Origin: Adiantum capillus-veneris
Lineage: Eukaryota; Streptophyta; Polypodiopsida; Polypodiales; Pteridaceae
Direction of reading: 5' to 3'
Length of the DNA stretch: 64,000 nt
NCBI GenBank assembly: GCA_014529385.2
Contig: CM043959.1
Coordinates: forward strand, 85,913,029 to 85,977,028
Numbering within the stretch: the first letter of the stretch is position 1; each line of letters opens with the position of its first letter. The notes below the pieces were generated by a model. That model was not told where the DNA came from, made no database searches, and saw only the letters and a program-made list of their open reading frames with translations. This document shows, in pieces, positions 55,186-64,000 of this stretch. A program made the translations under genes and the position numbers.

Positions 55186-55989
55186 GAAAGAATTGTAATC
55201 GCCCTCGATTACGCCTCGAAAATCAGACATAAACCATATACCATTTTAGTAGACAGTGACTTTAAGTATCGACGCACTAGACAACAGAAATTCGCACTTG
55301 CACAAAAAAAAACAGTCACCGAACATTCAAATCACATATAGATTATATCACACCAAATGTAGAACCATGACTCTTGGCAACGTGTTTAAGAATCGCATCT
55401 AAATCCACACCTACCCTCATTGATGTCGGACTAACTAATTCTTATTGCAATCATGTCTATAGATTCTTAAGACCAAATGTTGCAGTCATTTCGTCTTTCA
55501 ATCTTGTACTCAAAGACAATCACATAAGTGAATATTCATAAATCAACTTCATTTTTGGGAATTCCAACTCATCAATCACACACTGAGTTCATATTGAATA
55601 GAGTGTTTTAGTCATTCAACCTAGTCATCTTATCACTCTATAACCATCTAATCCCTCGGTAACTCTTGATGTGCTCACCACATTATCATTCAATTTTCCA
55701 TCATCTGTTATATTATCATTATTCGAAATTCGTGATTCTTGTATTGAATCGTGATCCGGTTCATTCTTGAGTCATCATTTCTACCAATTGCATTCATACG
55801 CAAATTTGCCATGATCTCATTCTTAATTTCATCTGTACTCTATTCACAAATATCCAGACCTTCCAAACACATTAATTTCATACATAAATCAGAGTCATCT
55901 TCAAAACTTTTTATAAAAATTATTCATTCATAAAGTCATAAAGCAAAATACTATGAGCACATCAGTATCTTTTTTATTTTCTATCTAGC
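55186..55989 (-). other. Chr3 3' untranslated region and chromodomain-tail trace
   Basis: Near the LTR it matches the Chr1 3' region. CATTTATTCCGGAGCGAGTATCT (split: CATTTATTCC, GGAGCGAGTATC) near 55990 matches the Chr1 stretch at 14752-14772, which encodes the start of its chromodomain-like tail. Confidence 0.6.
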
Positions 55990-57519
55990 ATTTATTCCGG
56001 AGCGAGTATCTTTTTGCCCAGTTCTATTTCAATCTATCTGTCGTTGTCATTCTTATGCCTTGTTGGACATTACACAAATATATGTCCTTATTTTTCACAG
56101 TAAAAACACTTCCCGGTTTTAAGGTATTTGTTTGTCTATTCCTTTGTCAGTCGCAGACCTGCATCTTTTGTTTCTCTTCTTCTGTCATCATTTGTCAAAA
56201 AATTTTATGTTGGATAATTCAAGTTACCTTAATGCATAGAAAACCCTTTCTTAGCATCTCCCATCAGTTGCTATATGGAATCAGATTTCTGTAATGAACA
56301 ATAATCTCGTATCTCTTTGGGAAGTTTACAGCAAAATCCCTCGATCCGCTACTTGAACTTGATCTTTTTAAAGGATGAGGTAAGAAGAAAAGCATCCCAA
56401 ATCTATTGCAATACCTATCCAAAGTATCTCTACCTTTGCCATCCTAAGATGATTCCAAGCAGTAATCACATCATGTTTGTACTCGAGTGAGCCACGAGGA
56501 AATAAAAAGTCTCTTCAACAACAGCTATTTTGTCGATGCTTCTTTTCATAATAGAAGAGTCGACCACCATGTCCGTGCATTTCCTTTTCAATAGAATGTT
56601 TCCCTTCTAATCTTGGAGTGCTCTGAATAGCATCCTCCAAAAATGCTATGTCAAACTATTGAATAGAAGCGAGTCCTTGTGTATCTCAAAAACCTGAAAA
56701 GGTATCAAATGTTATTGCTTGTCCACCCTTCTTAAATTCTTTGGTCTTCTTGCTCTTATCTTTGAGAAATTTGTATTGATTGACTATTAAAGTGCTTCCT
56801 TTTAGAATAAAACATCTGGTCATCAGAGTCCGAACTCTCAAAAGAGGATGAATCCTCCTTAGAACTCTCAAAAAATTTATGAGATTTGTGGTGGGATCTG
56901 CTTTTCTTGGCCGCCTTCTTGTTCTTTCCATGCCTTTGTTTCTTTTGTCATTTCTTGCCCATTTTTGTCCTCATCAGTGGAATCAAAAGAGAAAGAGTTG
57001 TCGAAATTATCAAAAGAGGATGAGGATGAGGATGAGCTGAACACTCCCTCAAAGTATAGTGCTTCTTGGCTTTTCGTGCATTTGCAAACAATTAATGTTG
57101 ACCCAAATAACCAAGGTAATCTGTTTCCTCGCTATGTCTCCTTGGAGGATTTATGGTCTTCAATATTTGGTTGACTCGTCGTTCGATCACATCATCAACT
57201 TCATCTTCAATTTACATCCATGGGACAAGTGTTTCTTCAATGGTGAATCAATGGTTGTACGCCACGGGAATGCATCTCATCAATTCAGTGTCGGGTCAAA
57301 AATTTTGTATACTGGGGATCCTTCAGATACTAGAGAATGTGCTTAGCACAAGCATCAACCTATTGTTGATAGTGCATCTCCGTTCATTCATACTCGGTAG
57401 GACGTGGAGGCCAGGTACGATTGCCCATTTGAAATCTCCATACTTTCACCCGATCCAAATTGTCGGCTAGGTTCATCTGATACTTGCGGGATTCTTCATT
57501 TGAATCCATGTGTGTCATG
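55990..57519 (-). pseudogene. Chr3 gag with zinc knuckle, fused to the pol tail
   Basis: Start near 57519 (MTHMDSNEESRKYQMNLADN; VKVWRFQMGNRTWPPRP). Further pieces include a basic region (KDKSKKTKEFKKGGQAITF near 56690-56760). The zinc knuckle C-FY-C-EK(stop)G-H-IFV(stop)-C lies at about 56055-56110. Immediately after it the sequence passes into the region equivalent to the Chr1 tail, so pol is deleted. Stops and frameshifts are present. Confidence 0.7.
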
Positions 57520-57560
57520 CTAAAAGGATTGGATTTCCTGATGAAAGGAAAATCAATTGA

Positions 57561-57572
57561 GCTCTGATACCA
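57561..57572 (-). promoter_or_regulatory. Chr3 primer binding site
   Basis: Minus-strand TGGTATCAGAGC, a perfect match to the plant initiator-Met tRNA site, one base from the 5' LTR. Confidence 0.92.
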
Positions 57573-57573
57573 C

Positions 57574-58100
57574 TGTTACAAACTTAGGTACCCCAAGTCA
57601 AAAATCTGGCACATCACATGAGAGAATCACTTAAAAGACTTCACAAACTTTATGATAGTTTTAAAAAAGAGTTTATGGCCCGGTGTAGTTTCATGCCCAA
57701 AGATATTGGTCCTAGAATCCGACGTCCCTTTCGGTATTTGTTTTTATATTAATGATTGAGAAAAGTTGCAGAGTCCTACGATCCTCTCTGCTCAGCTTAT
57801 CGCCAATAGACTGGGTTGAGGAGGTCCTCAAGTTCTTATTTATGGGCCCATGGCCTTCAAAATCAAAAGCAACTACATGAAAAGTTGCAAACTCGAAATC
57901 TCCTTGGCCCAATAGCAGCCAATGTGAATCGTGGAAATTAGTACAGCCTAGCACGAGGCACAGTACAAAACACGAGAATTCATATTGCTGCCACGTCAGC
58001 ATGTTAGCGTAGTTTTCAAACTTTTGTATAGTTGTCCATACTACCCGCTTCTCATAAGCTTTTGTCCCGGGTGGTCATGCCACATCCTCACTTTGTGACA
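57574..58100 (-). repeat. Chr3 5' LTR
   Basis: 527 bp, TGTTACAAACTTAGG to ACTTTGTGACA, matching 54642-55171. The TATA box of the partner LTR is changed here (TTATTTATGG). Confidence 0.88.
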
Positions 58101-58168
58101 TGACGACATCGTCTATCATTGACTCTAGGAAGGATCAACAATAGTAAGATATGGGAGTCTTGTCAAAC

Positions 58169-58460
58169 TGTTATGAGCACGTCTCGAGTTAGAATAAAGC
58201 AAGGAGATACTGACAATACATAAGACGGAAACTTCATTATGACACTTATTCTTGATTACAATACCTATACTTGATCAAGAAACTTGGATTACAAGACCTA
58301 ACCTACAAGGTGACACGTGATTACAAGAACAAGGCTAGATACCTTGCAAAAACCTCACAGTTGTTCTTGGCAAGACTAAGGGGTTTGTAGACCAAGACCT
58401 CTATTTATACTAAAGCCTAAAGAGATTTAAGGGTCTTTTAGGTTCTTCCTTCTACAAAGG
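58169..58460 (-). repeat. Chr2b 5' LTR (partial)
   Basis: Starts TGTTATGAGCACG and matches 20183-20490 of the Chr2 LTR. It breaks off near 58460. The intervening 58101-58168 holds the Chr2b gag start and the leader. Confidence 0.78.
58401..58409 (-). promoter_or_regulatory. Chr2b LTR TATA box
   Basis: TATAAATAG on the minus strand, at the same place as in Chr2 (20451-20459). Confidence 0.65.
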
Positions 58461-58929
58461 TTTGACATAAGTAATGATGTAGGTGATGACATGAGGGATG
58501 ATGTAGGTGATGATGTGAGCCGATGTGTCTATGAACTCAATGCAAAAACCGTCACATATTGCCTTCTAGAACCAAAAAATTTATCCTCAATTGTGGGATT
58601 AAAAACTATTCACACTTCTGACATTCATGCAACTTCAAATCTCAGAAAATTGATCATTCAGCCATGCATTCTTGTGCCATGATAGCCATGCACACACACC
58701 TCAATTGCATACAAAAATCGATCTTCTGGCCAATTGCTTAGCTAATTCCTATAAAAGGTTATTAGATTCGGCTTGTGGAATCAATCACATACCCAAGACC
58801 AAATTCATAACCAATGTCTATAAAATGTCATTGGATCCTACTTGTGATATACAACATCCAAGATCATAGTTATTATTATAATCATAATCTTTATTAATCA
58901 TAAATTCATACAAAAGAATTTTCAATTCA
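58461..58929. other. No gene seen
   Basis: Begins with short GATGATGTAGGTGATGA-type repeats (58471-58520). The remainder is unrecognised; it may be further Gy5 sequence. Confidence 0.4.
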
Positions 58930-59395
58930 CCATCAATCTTTATTCATAGTTTCTTGCCTTTGACTCATGATTCCTAGTCTGTTTGTCGTTGCTTGAGTAG
59001 CTTGATTATCAAAGTTAAACATCAAATCTCTGTTATTGTGCTTCAATTGAATGATTTGTTCTCTTGTGAAAAAGCAGATATGATGGTAGAGCCAAGGAAT
59101 TCTTAGTAGAACACATCCTCTCAATCCATAATATAGAAGTCAATTGGATCTCTGAATGTCTTAACTTGTGATCAAAGTAATCCGATCAATGGTGCTGATG
59201 ATGTGTAGGTTCCATTAACCATTTGTGCTTCAATTTGTGTCTCCCTTCTCAACACCCAATCTTGCAACTAGTTTTGGGGAGATAAAATTGTCTATGGAGC
59301 CTAAATCAAAGAGGATAAGGATACCTTGATCTTTAACTTTTTCCATAGCTTTACATGGCTCATTGGATACATTGGAAAGTGGCAAGGGGATACAC
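58930..59395 (-). pseudogene. Gy5: gypsy aspartic protease fragment
   Basis: The minus-strand translation reads GILILFDLGSIDNFISPKLV (usual D-S-G-S, here D-L-G-S), then LARLGVEKGD, and further on CVLLRIPWLYHHICFFTREQ (usual LG-x-PWL). It is a different gypsy lineage from T3, which adjoins it. T3 seems to have inserted in or next to it. Confidence 0.68.
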
Positions 59396-61044
59396 ACCCA
59401 GAACTCAAACAATCTGCCTCTGTAAAGCTCAGGGTAAATGCAGCACCCCAATCCACTTCAAAATCCTTTCCTGCTAGCAGACCACTGCCTGCACACCTCT
59501 TGACTCAATCACACTATATTGGATCACGATCAATCACACACACACACACACACCGCATGACACAATTCACAGCTTCCCTTGTACACAAAGATCCTGTTTT
59601 CTCTCTCTTCACTCCAAGACACCGCCAGTTCGCGGGGGGCACACTTGCCTACACACCATTGGACACCATGGACACAAGCACAAAAGAAATAGAACAGAGG
59701 GGGGAAAGGGGAAATTACACCAAAGTGTAGGAAATCCTTGCATTCCTTTGCTTAGTTAAACCTAGTACAAATGGCCTTGTAGGCACGACCTCAACGGGCA
59801 CAAAAGTCTGATCAAGACAACCCTCGATGGTGCCGTCGCCAGGAATTGGACTTTCCTCCTCTTGCCTTCGTTGTCAAAGCACGCACGCACGTGAGCTCTT
59901 TACTCTCTCCAAAAGCCTCTCCTTGGGCTTGCCTCACCCTCGACCAAGAGAGTGTAGAAGAAGATCGACCCCCAAAACTCCTCCAGTTCTCCTCCTTCAA
60001 AGAAAGAAGTCCTCCTTTTTTTTCCCCAACGAGGAAACGAAGGCGCCATCGTTGCTCCCTTGCTCTTCTTTTTGTTTTTTTCAAACCTCATAAAAAAGAC
60101 CTCTGCACTAGCAGCTTTTGGGGCCTCCCTCCCACTTCTTTTTGCACCTTTTCCTCTTAACTCCAAAGCTCGGCCCTTGTGTTTTTTCTTCCCTCCAAAG
60201 TGCAACCACCATTTCCTTTTTGCACTCATTAAATAGGAATTTCATAACCTTCCCATGTCGTCGATGCTCTCCAATGTCGAATTTGGCAAACACCCACCTT
60301 GTCAATGCATTGGAACTCCATCTTGCTCACTCAAAGCCATGAGAAATTTTTTCGCACTTCAACTTTTTCAAGGTCGTCAATCAAAACCACCAAAAGACGG
60401 AAAAATGTTTGTGACCACCTCACATTGTCCTTGGCGTATCTAGTCGCCCATGGTTCCAATTTGCAAGCCATTGATTTCAACTGACTCCATGAATTACATG
60501 CTACATTGCCAAACAAGAAAACACATGACAACACATCTTTTAATGCGGACAACTTGGTACACACCCTACCCCCGGTAAACTTTCAAATGTCCATAACTTT
60601 TCTATCTAGACTCTGATTGACAATCCGAAAAGACCACCATGCTCCACAACTCAAGCTTCACATGCGTACTTGGATGTTCCCGCCCGGGACACCTGTCCCC
60701 ATCTACCCTATCCGTCAGGGATCTACAAAATCTTCCAACTTTGAACTAGCGTATCTTTCACACTAAAGCTCTGTTTGACGAGATGTTTGGACGATCCTCT
60801 AGAGCATCTCAAACACTACATTCCTGGTCACATTCCCCACATTTTGAACATCTTGATCGTCCATCCCAATTATCCCAATTTCGAGGCCTCCTTGCCTAAA
60901 AGACCACTTTGAGCATACATTTTTGTTACCACTGTCTTGCCCAGGTCTCCCACACTGGCTTTAACCCTTTACCATGCACTTGCTTACATACACAACATTG
61001 CACTTAACACGTTCCATCACGGACCAAATTTGGTTGCACCATCA
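59396..61044 (-). repeat. T3 3' LTR (about 1.65 kb)
   Basis: On the minus strand it starts TGATGGTGCAACC at 61044 and matches the T2 LTRs. The polypurine tract (TTGGGGGTGGGCAA) is just upstream at 61045-61060. The end at 59396 is approximate. An AC run lies at 59535-59552. Confidence 0.78.
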
Positions 61045-61199
61045 AATTGCCCACCCCCAAGTTGAACATTTATGTTCAACCACAAGCATATTTACAGAAC
61101 TTGAAACGTGCAACACTTTGCTACCACTCAAGCATCTTGAAAAAGGCACAACTATATGTACAATATGTACAACATTGCATATTCGTTAGTCCTAAGTCT

Positions 61200-62162
61200 C
61201 CTCAGGTGGGTTGCCCAACCCCCCTAGCTACAATTTGGTTTACATCAAGCACCAAACCTCTATCAAGGTTCAGCTTAAGCCTCACCTTGTTCACCTTGTT
61301 TCTAAGCAGCTTGCCGTTTGCCCATATTAATTGTTGGAAAATCTTTTTGTACCTTGTACGGACCCATCCACTTTTTCTTGAACTTATTTTGGAAACTAAA
61401 ATCCAAATAGCTCTCATAATTCATCACCAGATCACCTTCTTCTATCCTTTTATCGAGCAAGCTCTGATTAAACTTAACAATTTGCTTCTCTCCCTACGTT
61501 ACATAATAATCTGTTGCTACCTCCCTGTTCATCTGCAATGCTTGGAGATGAACAATTTGATCCTGTAGCATCCTGTAATGTGCGGGATTGACTCTCTACA
61601 TCCCCTTTAAAGCTTCCAATTGCATCTGCACAGTCAACACCGCCTCCTTACCGTAGACCAATTCAAATGGGGTAAAATTGGTCGCCACCTTGTACGACGT
61701 CCTGTATGCCCACAAACTTTTTTTGAGATTCACTTCCCACTCCACCTCCTGCTTGTAAACATACTTTGTCATCATCTTTGCTGCTTTGGCCATTTTCACT
61801 TTCTACCAAACCATTGTATTGAGGATAAGGTGAATAAAATTGGTGTTGAACACCCAGATTCTCCACTAAAGCCTTCATAAGTTTACTCCTAAATCCTTCT
61901 CCTCTATCCAACAAGAGCACCCATGGCACTCCGGACAACAACAAACGCTGTCAAAAACAAACTGAGCTACCACATGAGCATTTACCTCCTTCACGGATTT
62001 GGCTTTGACCCACCTGGTAAGGTAGTCAATCGTCACTACAATGTGCTTTTTTTTCCTTGCCGACTTCAAGAGAGGACCAATGGCGATCATGACCGACTTT
62101 TGAAAAGCATTTTGAGCAATGATAGCTCCTTGCAACTCATCTATCAGCATCATTTCACCCAT
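61200..62162 (-). pseudogene. T3 integrase
   Basis: KKHIVVTIDYLTRWVKAKSV (catalytic D), LLLDRGEGFRSKLMKALVEN (catalytic D), YPQYNGLVESENGQ (catalytic E) and WAYRTSYKVATNFTPFELVY. It ends VLDVNQIVARGVGQPT. Frames change at about 61940 and 61800, and there are several stops in 61420-61600. Confidence 0.82.
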
Positions 62163-62469
62163 AGTCTGGCATTCGTGGCATGTCTTTCACCAATAGTGTA
62201 CATCACGTACTATAATGGACCACCAAAAACCTTCTCTCAAGATTCAAAAATAAACCTAGTCTTTCCCCTAATGTCCACTCTCCTCCTAACATTTCTGTAG
62301 CACCATATCAATTTCTTCCTTGTAAAGTACCCTTCGTACCACTTCATCTTGTCCATAGGTCATAAGATCCTCTCCTATCAGTGTAAATTTGCAAAACTTC
62401 TACACTACCCTCCACTTTTGTAGCTTCGACAATCTTTCAGAGCACTGATCAATGCTCAAAAAGTCTTCA
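62163..62469 (-). other. T3 region between additional RNase H and integrase core
   Basis: Decayed sequence; the integrase zinc-binding part is expected here but its HHCC motif is not intact. Confidence 0.4.
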
Positions 62470-62928
62470 ATATCTTTTAATGTCTCACGACCAGCATAGA
62501 TGGCGGGGGCCACATATATCCATATAATCTGTACTTGTATCTTCCTGCTTGCAAGCTGATCTGCTTCTTGGTTCTGCTCTCTTCTAACATGCTTGAACTG
62601 AACCTCTTCAAAAAACATCAACAACTTCTTGATGGCATAGAACCAATGCTTTAATGAATATTGTTTCACTTGCCATTGTCCCAACAACTGCTTGATGACT
62701 AGCAGTGCATCACCTTTCACTACTAGCCTTGAGATACAAAACTTGACACAGCTTCAAATCTAAGTGGAGGGTGAGATACTCCGCCTCATTAGTGATGTGA
62801 ACATCCTCCAAGTCGTAGACTTTTGAAAAGATCACCCTGTCATGTGGATCCTGTATCACCACACCTCCGCGTGACTTCTGTAATATCCTTTTGTATGCTC
62901 CATCAAACCACATGGTAAAAGCTCCCAC
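62470..62928 (-). pseudogene. T3 additional RNase H
   Basis: FTMWFDGAYKRILQKSRGGV (D), VHITNEAEYLTLHLDL (E), MKGDALLVIKQLLGQWQ (D) and RREQNQEADQLASRK (D). One frameshift lies at about 62715. All four acidic residues of the Tat-type second RNase H are visible. Confidence 0.84.
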
Positions 62929-62976
62929 TAAATCAAGTTCCTATTTGGTTTCACCCCACACCACCCTGGGATAGAT

Positions 62977-63503
62977 TTACAAATCAACGGCCTTGCTGAC
63001 CAAAATATCCGCCAGGTGAGATCGACTTGTATGGTCACTTCTAAATTTAAACTCGAACTCATGTAGCTCTATCACCCACTTCATGATACGCTTCCTTGGC
63101 TTCAAGTGCAGCATTACCTCTGGCAATAAATTGTTGGCCGTCAGCGCAGAAAACTTTTGCACCATGAGATACACCTGAACTTCGTGCAAGCAAAAACTAA
63201 GGCCATGACCCACTGTTTGGCTTTGGTGTAGGTTGCATCCCCAGACCTTGTCATCCTACTTTACAAATAAATAGGTTTATAGCTTCTTCTAATCTTCTAC
63301 AATAGTATTGCCCCAATGGCTACGGTGTCTACTGTCCTGGCAACATAAAAATCATCTTCATAATTGGGAGGACACCCCGTAGGCAGTTGACACAGGAGTT
63401 CCTTCACCCTGTCAAAAGCCACTTGAGCCTCTTTATCCCATCCAAAACCATACACTTCTTGCACCCTCTTTTGTAGGGGTATACATACTGCGATAGCATC
63501 CAA
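62977..63503 (-). pseudogene. T3 first RNase H (degenerate type)
   Basis: FYVARTVDTVAIGAILL lacks the usual first aspartate, and SFCLHEVQVYLMVQKFSALT and RIMKWVIELHEFEFKF follow. It ends SDHTSRSHLADILVSKAVDL. A frameshift lies near 63230-63290. Confidence 0.78.
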
Positions 63504-63981
63504 AAGACCTTGGCAGATACTTCAGTCTATGCACAGATGACGCTAAACCTTGTGTGCTGGAAGGAGGCTCGATCAAGACTAGAGCCTTGACCTTTTTTGG
63601 ATCCGCTTCAATTTCATTTTGTGATACCACATGGACCAACAATGACACTCGAGATTGTGCTAATGTGTACTTCTTGGGGTTCAGCTGACCTCCCTCTTCA
63701 TCCAGCCTTTGAGAACATAGCCGCAACTTCAACAAATAATCCACCCTTAAGCTATAACATCCAATGTTGTCCATGAAAACCCTGATAAATCTGTCTAGAT
63801 AGGGACCAAGAACCCTATTCATCCAGTCTTGAAAGGTAGCATAGGCATTTGCCAGCCCAAATGGCATCCTACGATAAGCAAAACAACCCCATGGAGAGAT
63901 GAAGATAGTCTTCAATTGATCCTCCAGTGCAATCCCTATCTGAAAGTAACCGGAAAATCCATCCATATAGAATACCTTCAT
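63433..63981 (-). pseudogene. T3 reverse transcriptase (partial, open 182-residue frame)
   Basis: FYMDGFSGYFQIGIALEDQL, RMPFGLANAYATFQDWMNRV, then the catalytic motif VFMDNIGCYS with the second aspartate changed to asparagine (T2 keeps FMDD), and KYTLAQSRVSLLVHVVS. The N-terminal fingers lie at the window edge or beyond. Despite the open frame, the changed catalytic residue argues it is inactive. Confidence 0.85.
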
Positions 63982-64000
63982 TAGGAAAAGAATGGGGTGT

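Larger units (their letters stand above)
54642..58100 (-). mobile_element. Chr3: pol-less chromovirus derivative of the Chr1 family
   Basis: Two LTRs (54642-55171 and 57574-58100), primer site 57561-57572, polypurine tract at 55172-55185 and a 5-bp target duplication (TGATG 54637-54641, TGACG 58101-58105, one mismatch). Between the LTRs, about 2.4 kb holds gag with a zinc knuckle followed closely by the chromodomain-like tail region known from Chr1. Protease, RT, RNase H and most of integrase are absent. Confidence 0.88.
59396..64000 (-). mobile_element. T3: Tat-like Ty3/gypsy element, minus strand, running off the window
   Basis: 3' LTR, integrase, additional RNase H, RNase H and RT in the order expected on the minus strand; the 5' part lies beyond 64000. 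It is closely related to T2 throughout and better preserved in RT. Confidence 0.85.

Noticed and set aside
59812-60229. Several overlapping frames of 90-109 residues inside the T3 LTR
   Set aside because: They lie within LTR sequence shared with T2, where the frames are not conserved.

Overview
The window looks like nuclear DNA of a land plant with a large, repeat-rich genome. This rests on plant-type LTR retrotransposons (copia and Ty3/gypsy with initiator-Met tRNA primer sites), a Tat-type gypsy family with two RNase H domains, foldback and MITE-like elements, long CT/GA runs, and part of a MIKC-type MADS-box gene with short introns. I cannot name the species. A chromovirus whose Gag resembles the fungal/basal-plant type makes a non-seed plant (fern or lycophyte) possible, but that is a weak inference.

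Layout. (1) 1-2.6 kb, minus strand: the 3' half of an intact-looking MIKC MADS-box gene (K domain and C-terminal tail, five exons, 1512-2582). Its last intron carries one of two copies of a foldback element; the other copy lies downstream of the gene. The MADS and I-domain exons were not found. (2) 2.6-8.07 kb: local tandem duplications, then a decayed Tat-like gypsy element (T1) with a pol-less copia element (Cop1, 4193-6394) inserted in its gag. T1 stops abruptly at 8.07 kb. (3) 8.07-36.2 kb: a tandem array of a ~1.15-1.17 kb repeat (called R), split into three blocks by two stacks of retrotransposons. The first stack (13473-21388) is a chromovirus (Chr1) containing a second chromovirus (Chr2). 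The second (23304-33757) is a Tat-like element (T2) whose 5' LTR contains a young gag-only copia element (Cop2, 24121-26438). With the insertions removed, R forms one array of about 9.8 kb. (4) 36.2-41.4 kb: an unrecognised decayed coding region on the minus strand and low-information sequence. (5) 41.4-49.5 kb: a decayed minus-strand gypsy element (Gy4) interrupted by an unidentified insertion and by a decayed relative of Cop2 (Cop3). (6) 49.5-53.3 kb: a decayed plus-strand copia element (Cop4). (7) 54.1-58.5 kb: a second Chr2-family copy (Chr2b) whose gag is interrupted by a complete but pol-less chromovirus (Chr3, 54642-58100). (8) 58.9-64 kb: a gypsy protease fragment, then T3, a minus-strand Tat-like element that runs off the window.

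The only protein-coding pieces that look open are the MADS-box tail and the Cop2 gag; everything else coding is broken. No tRNA or rRNA gene and no CRISPR array was seen. The order of events can be read from nesting and target-site duplications: R array first, then T and chromovirus insertions, then Cop2 and Cop1. Three elements (Cop1, Cop2, Chr3) have both LTRs but lack most or all of pol, so they would depend on other elements for movement.
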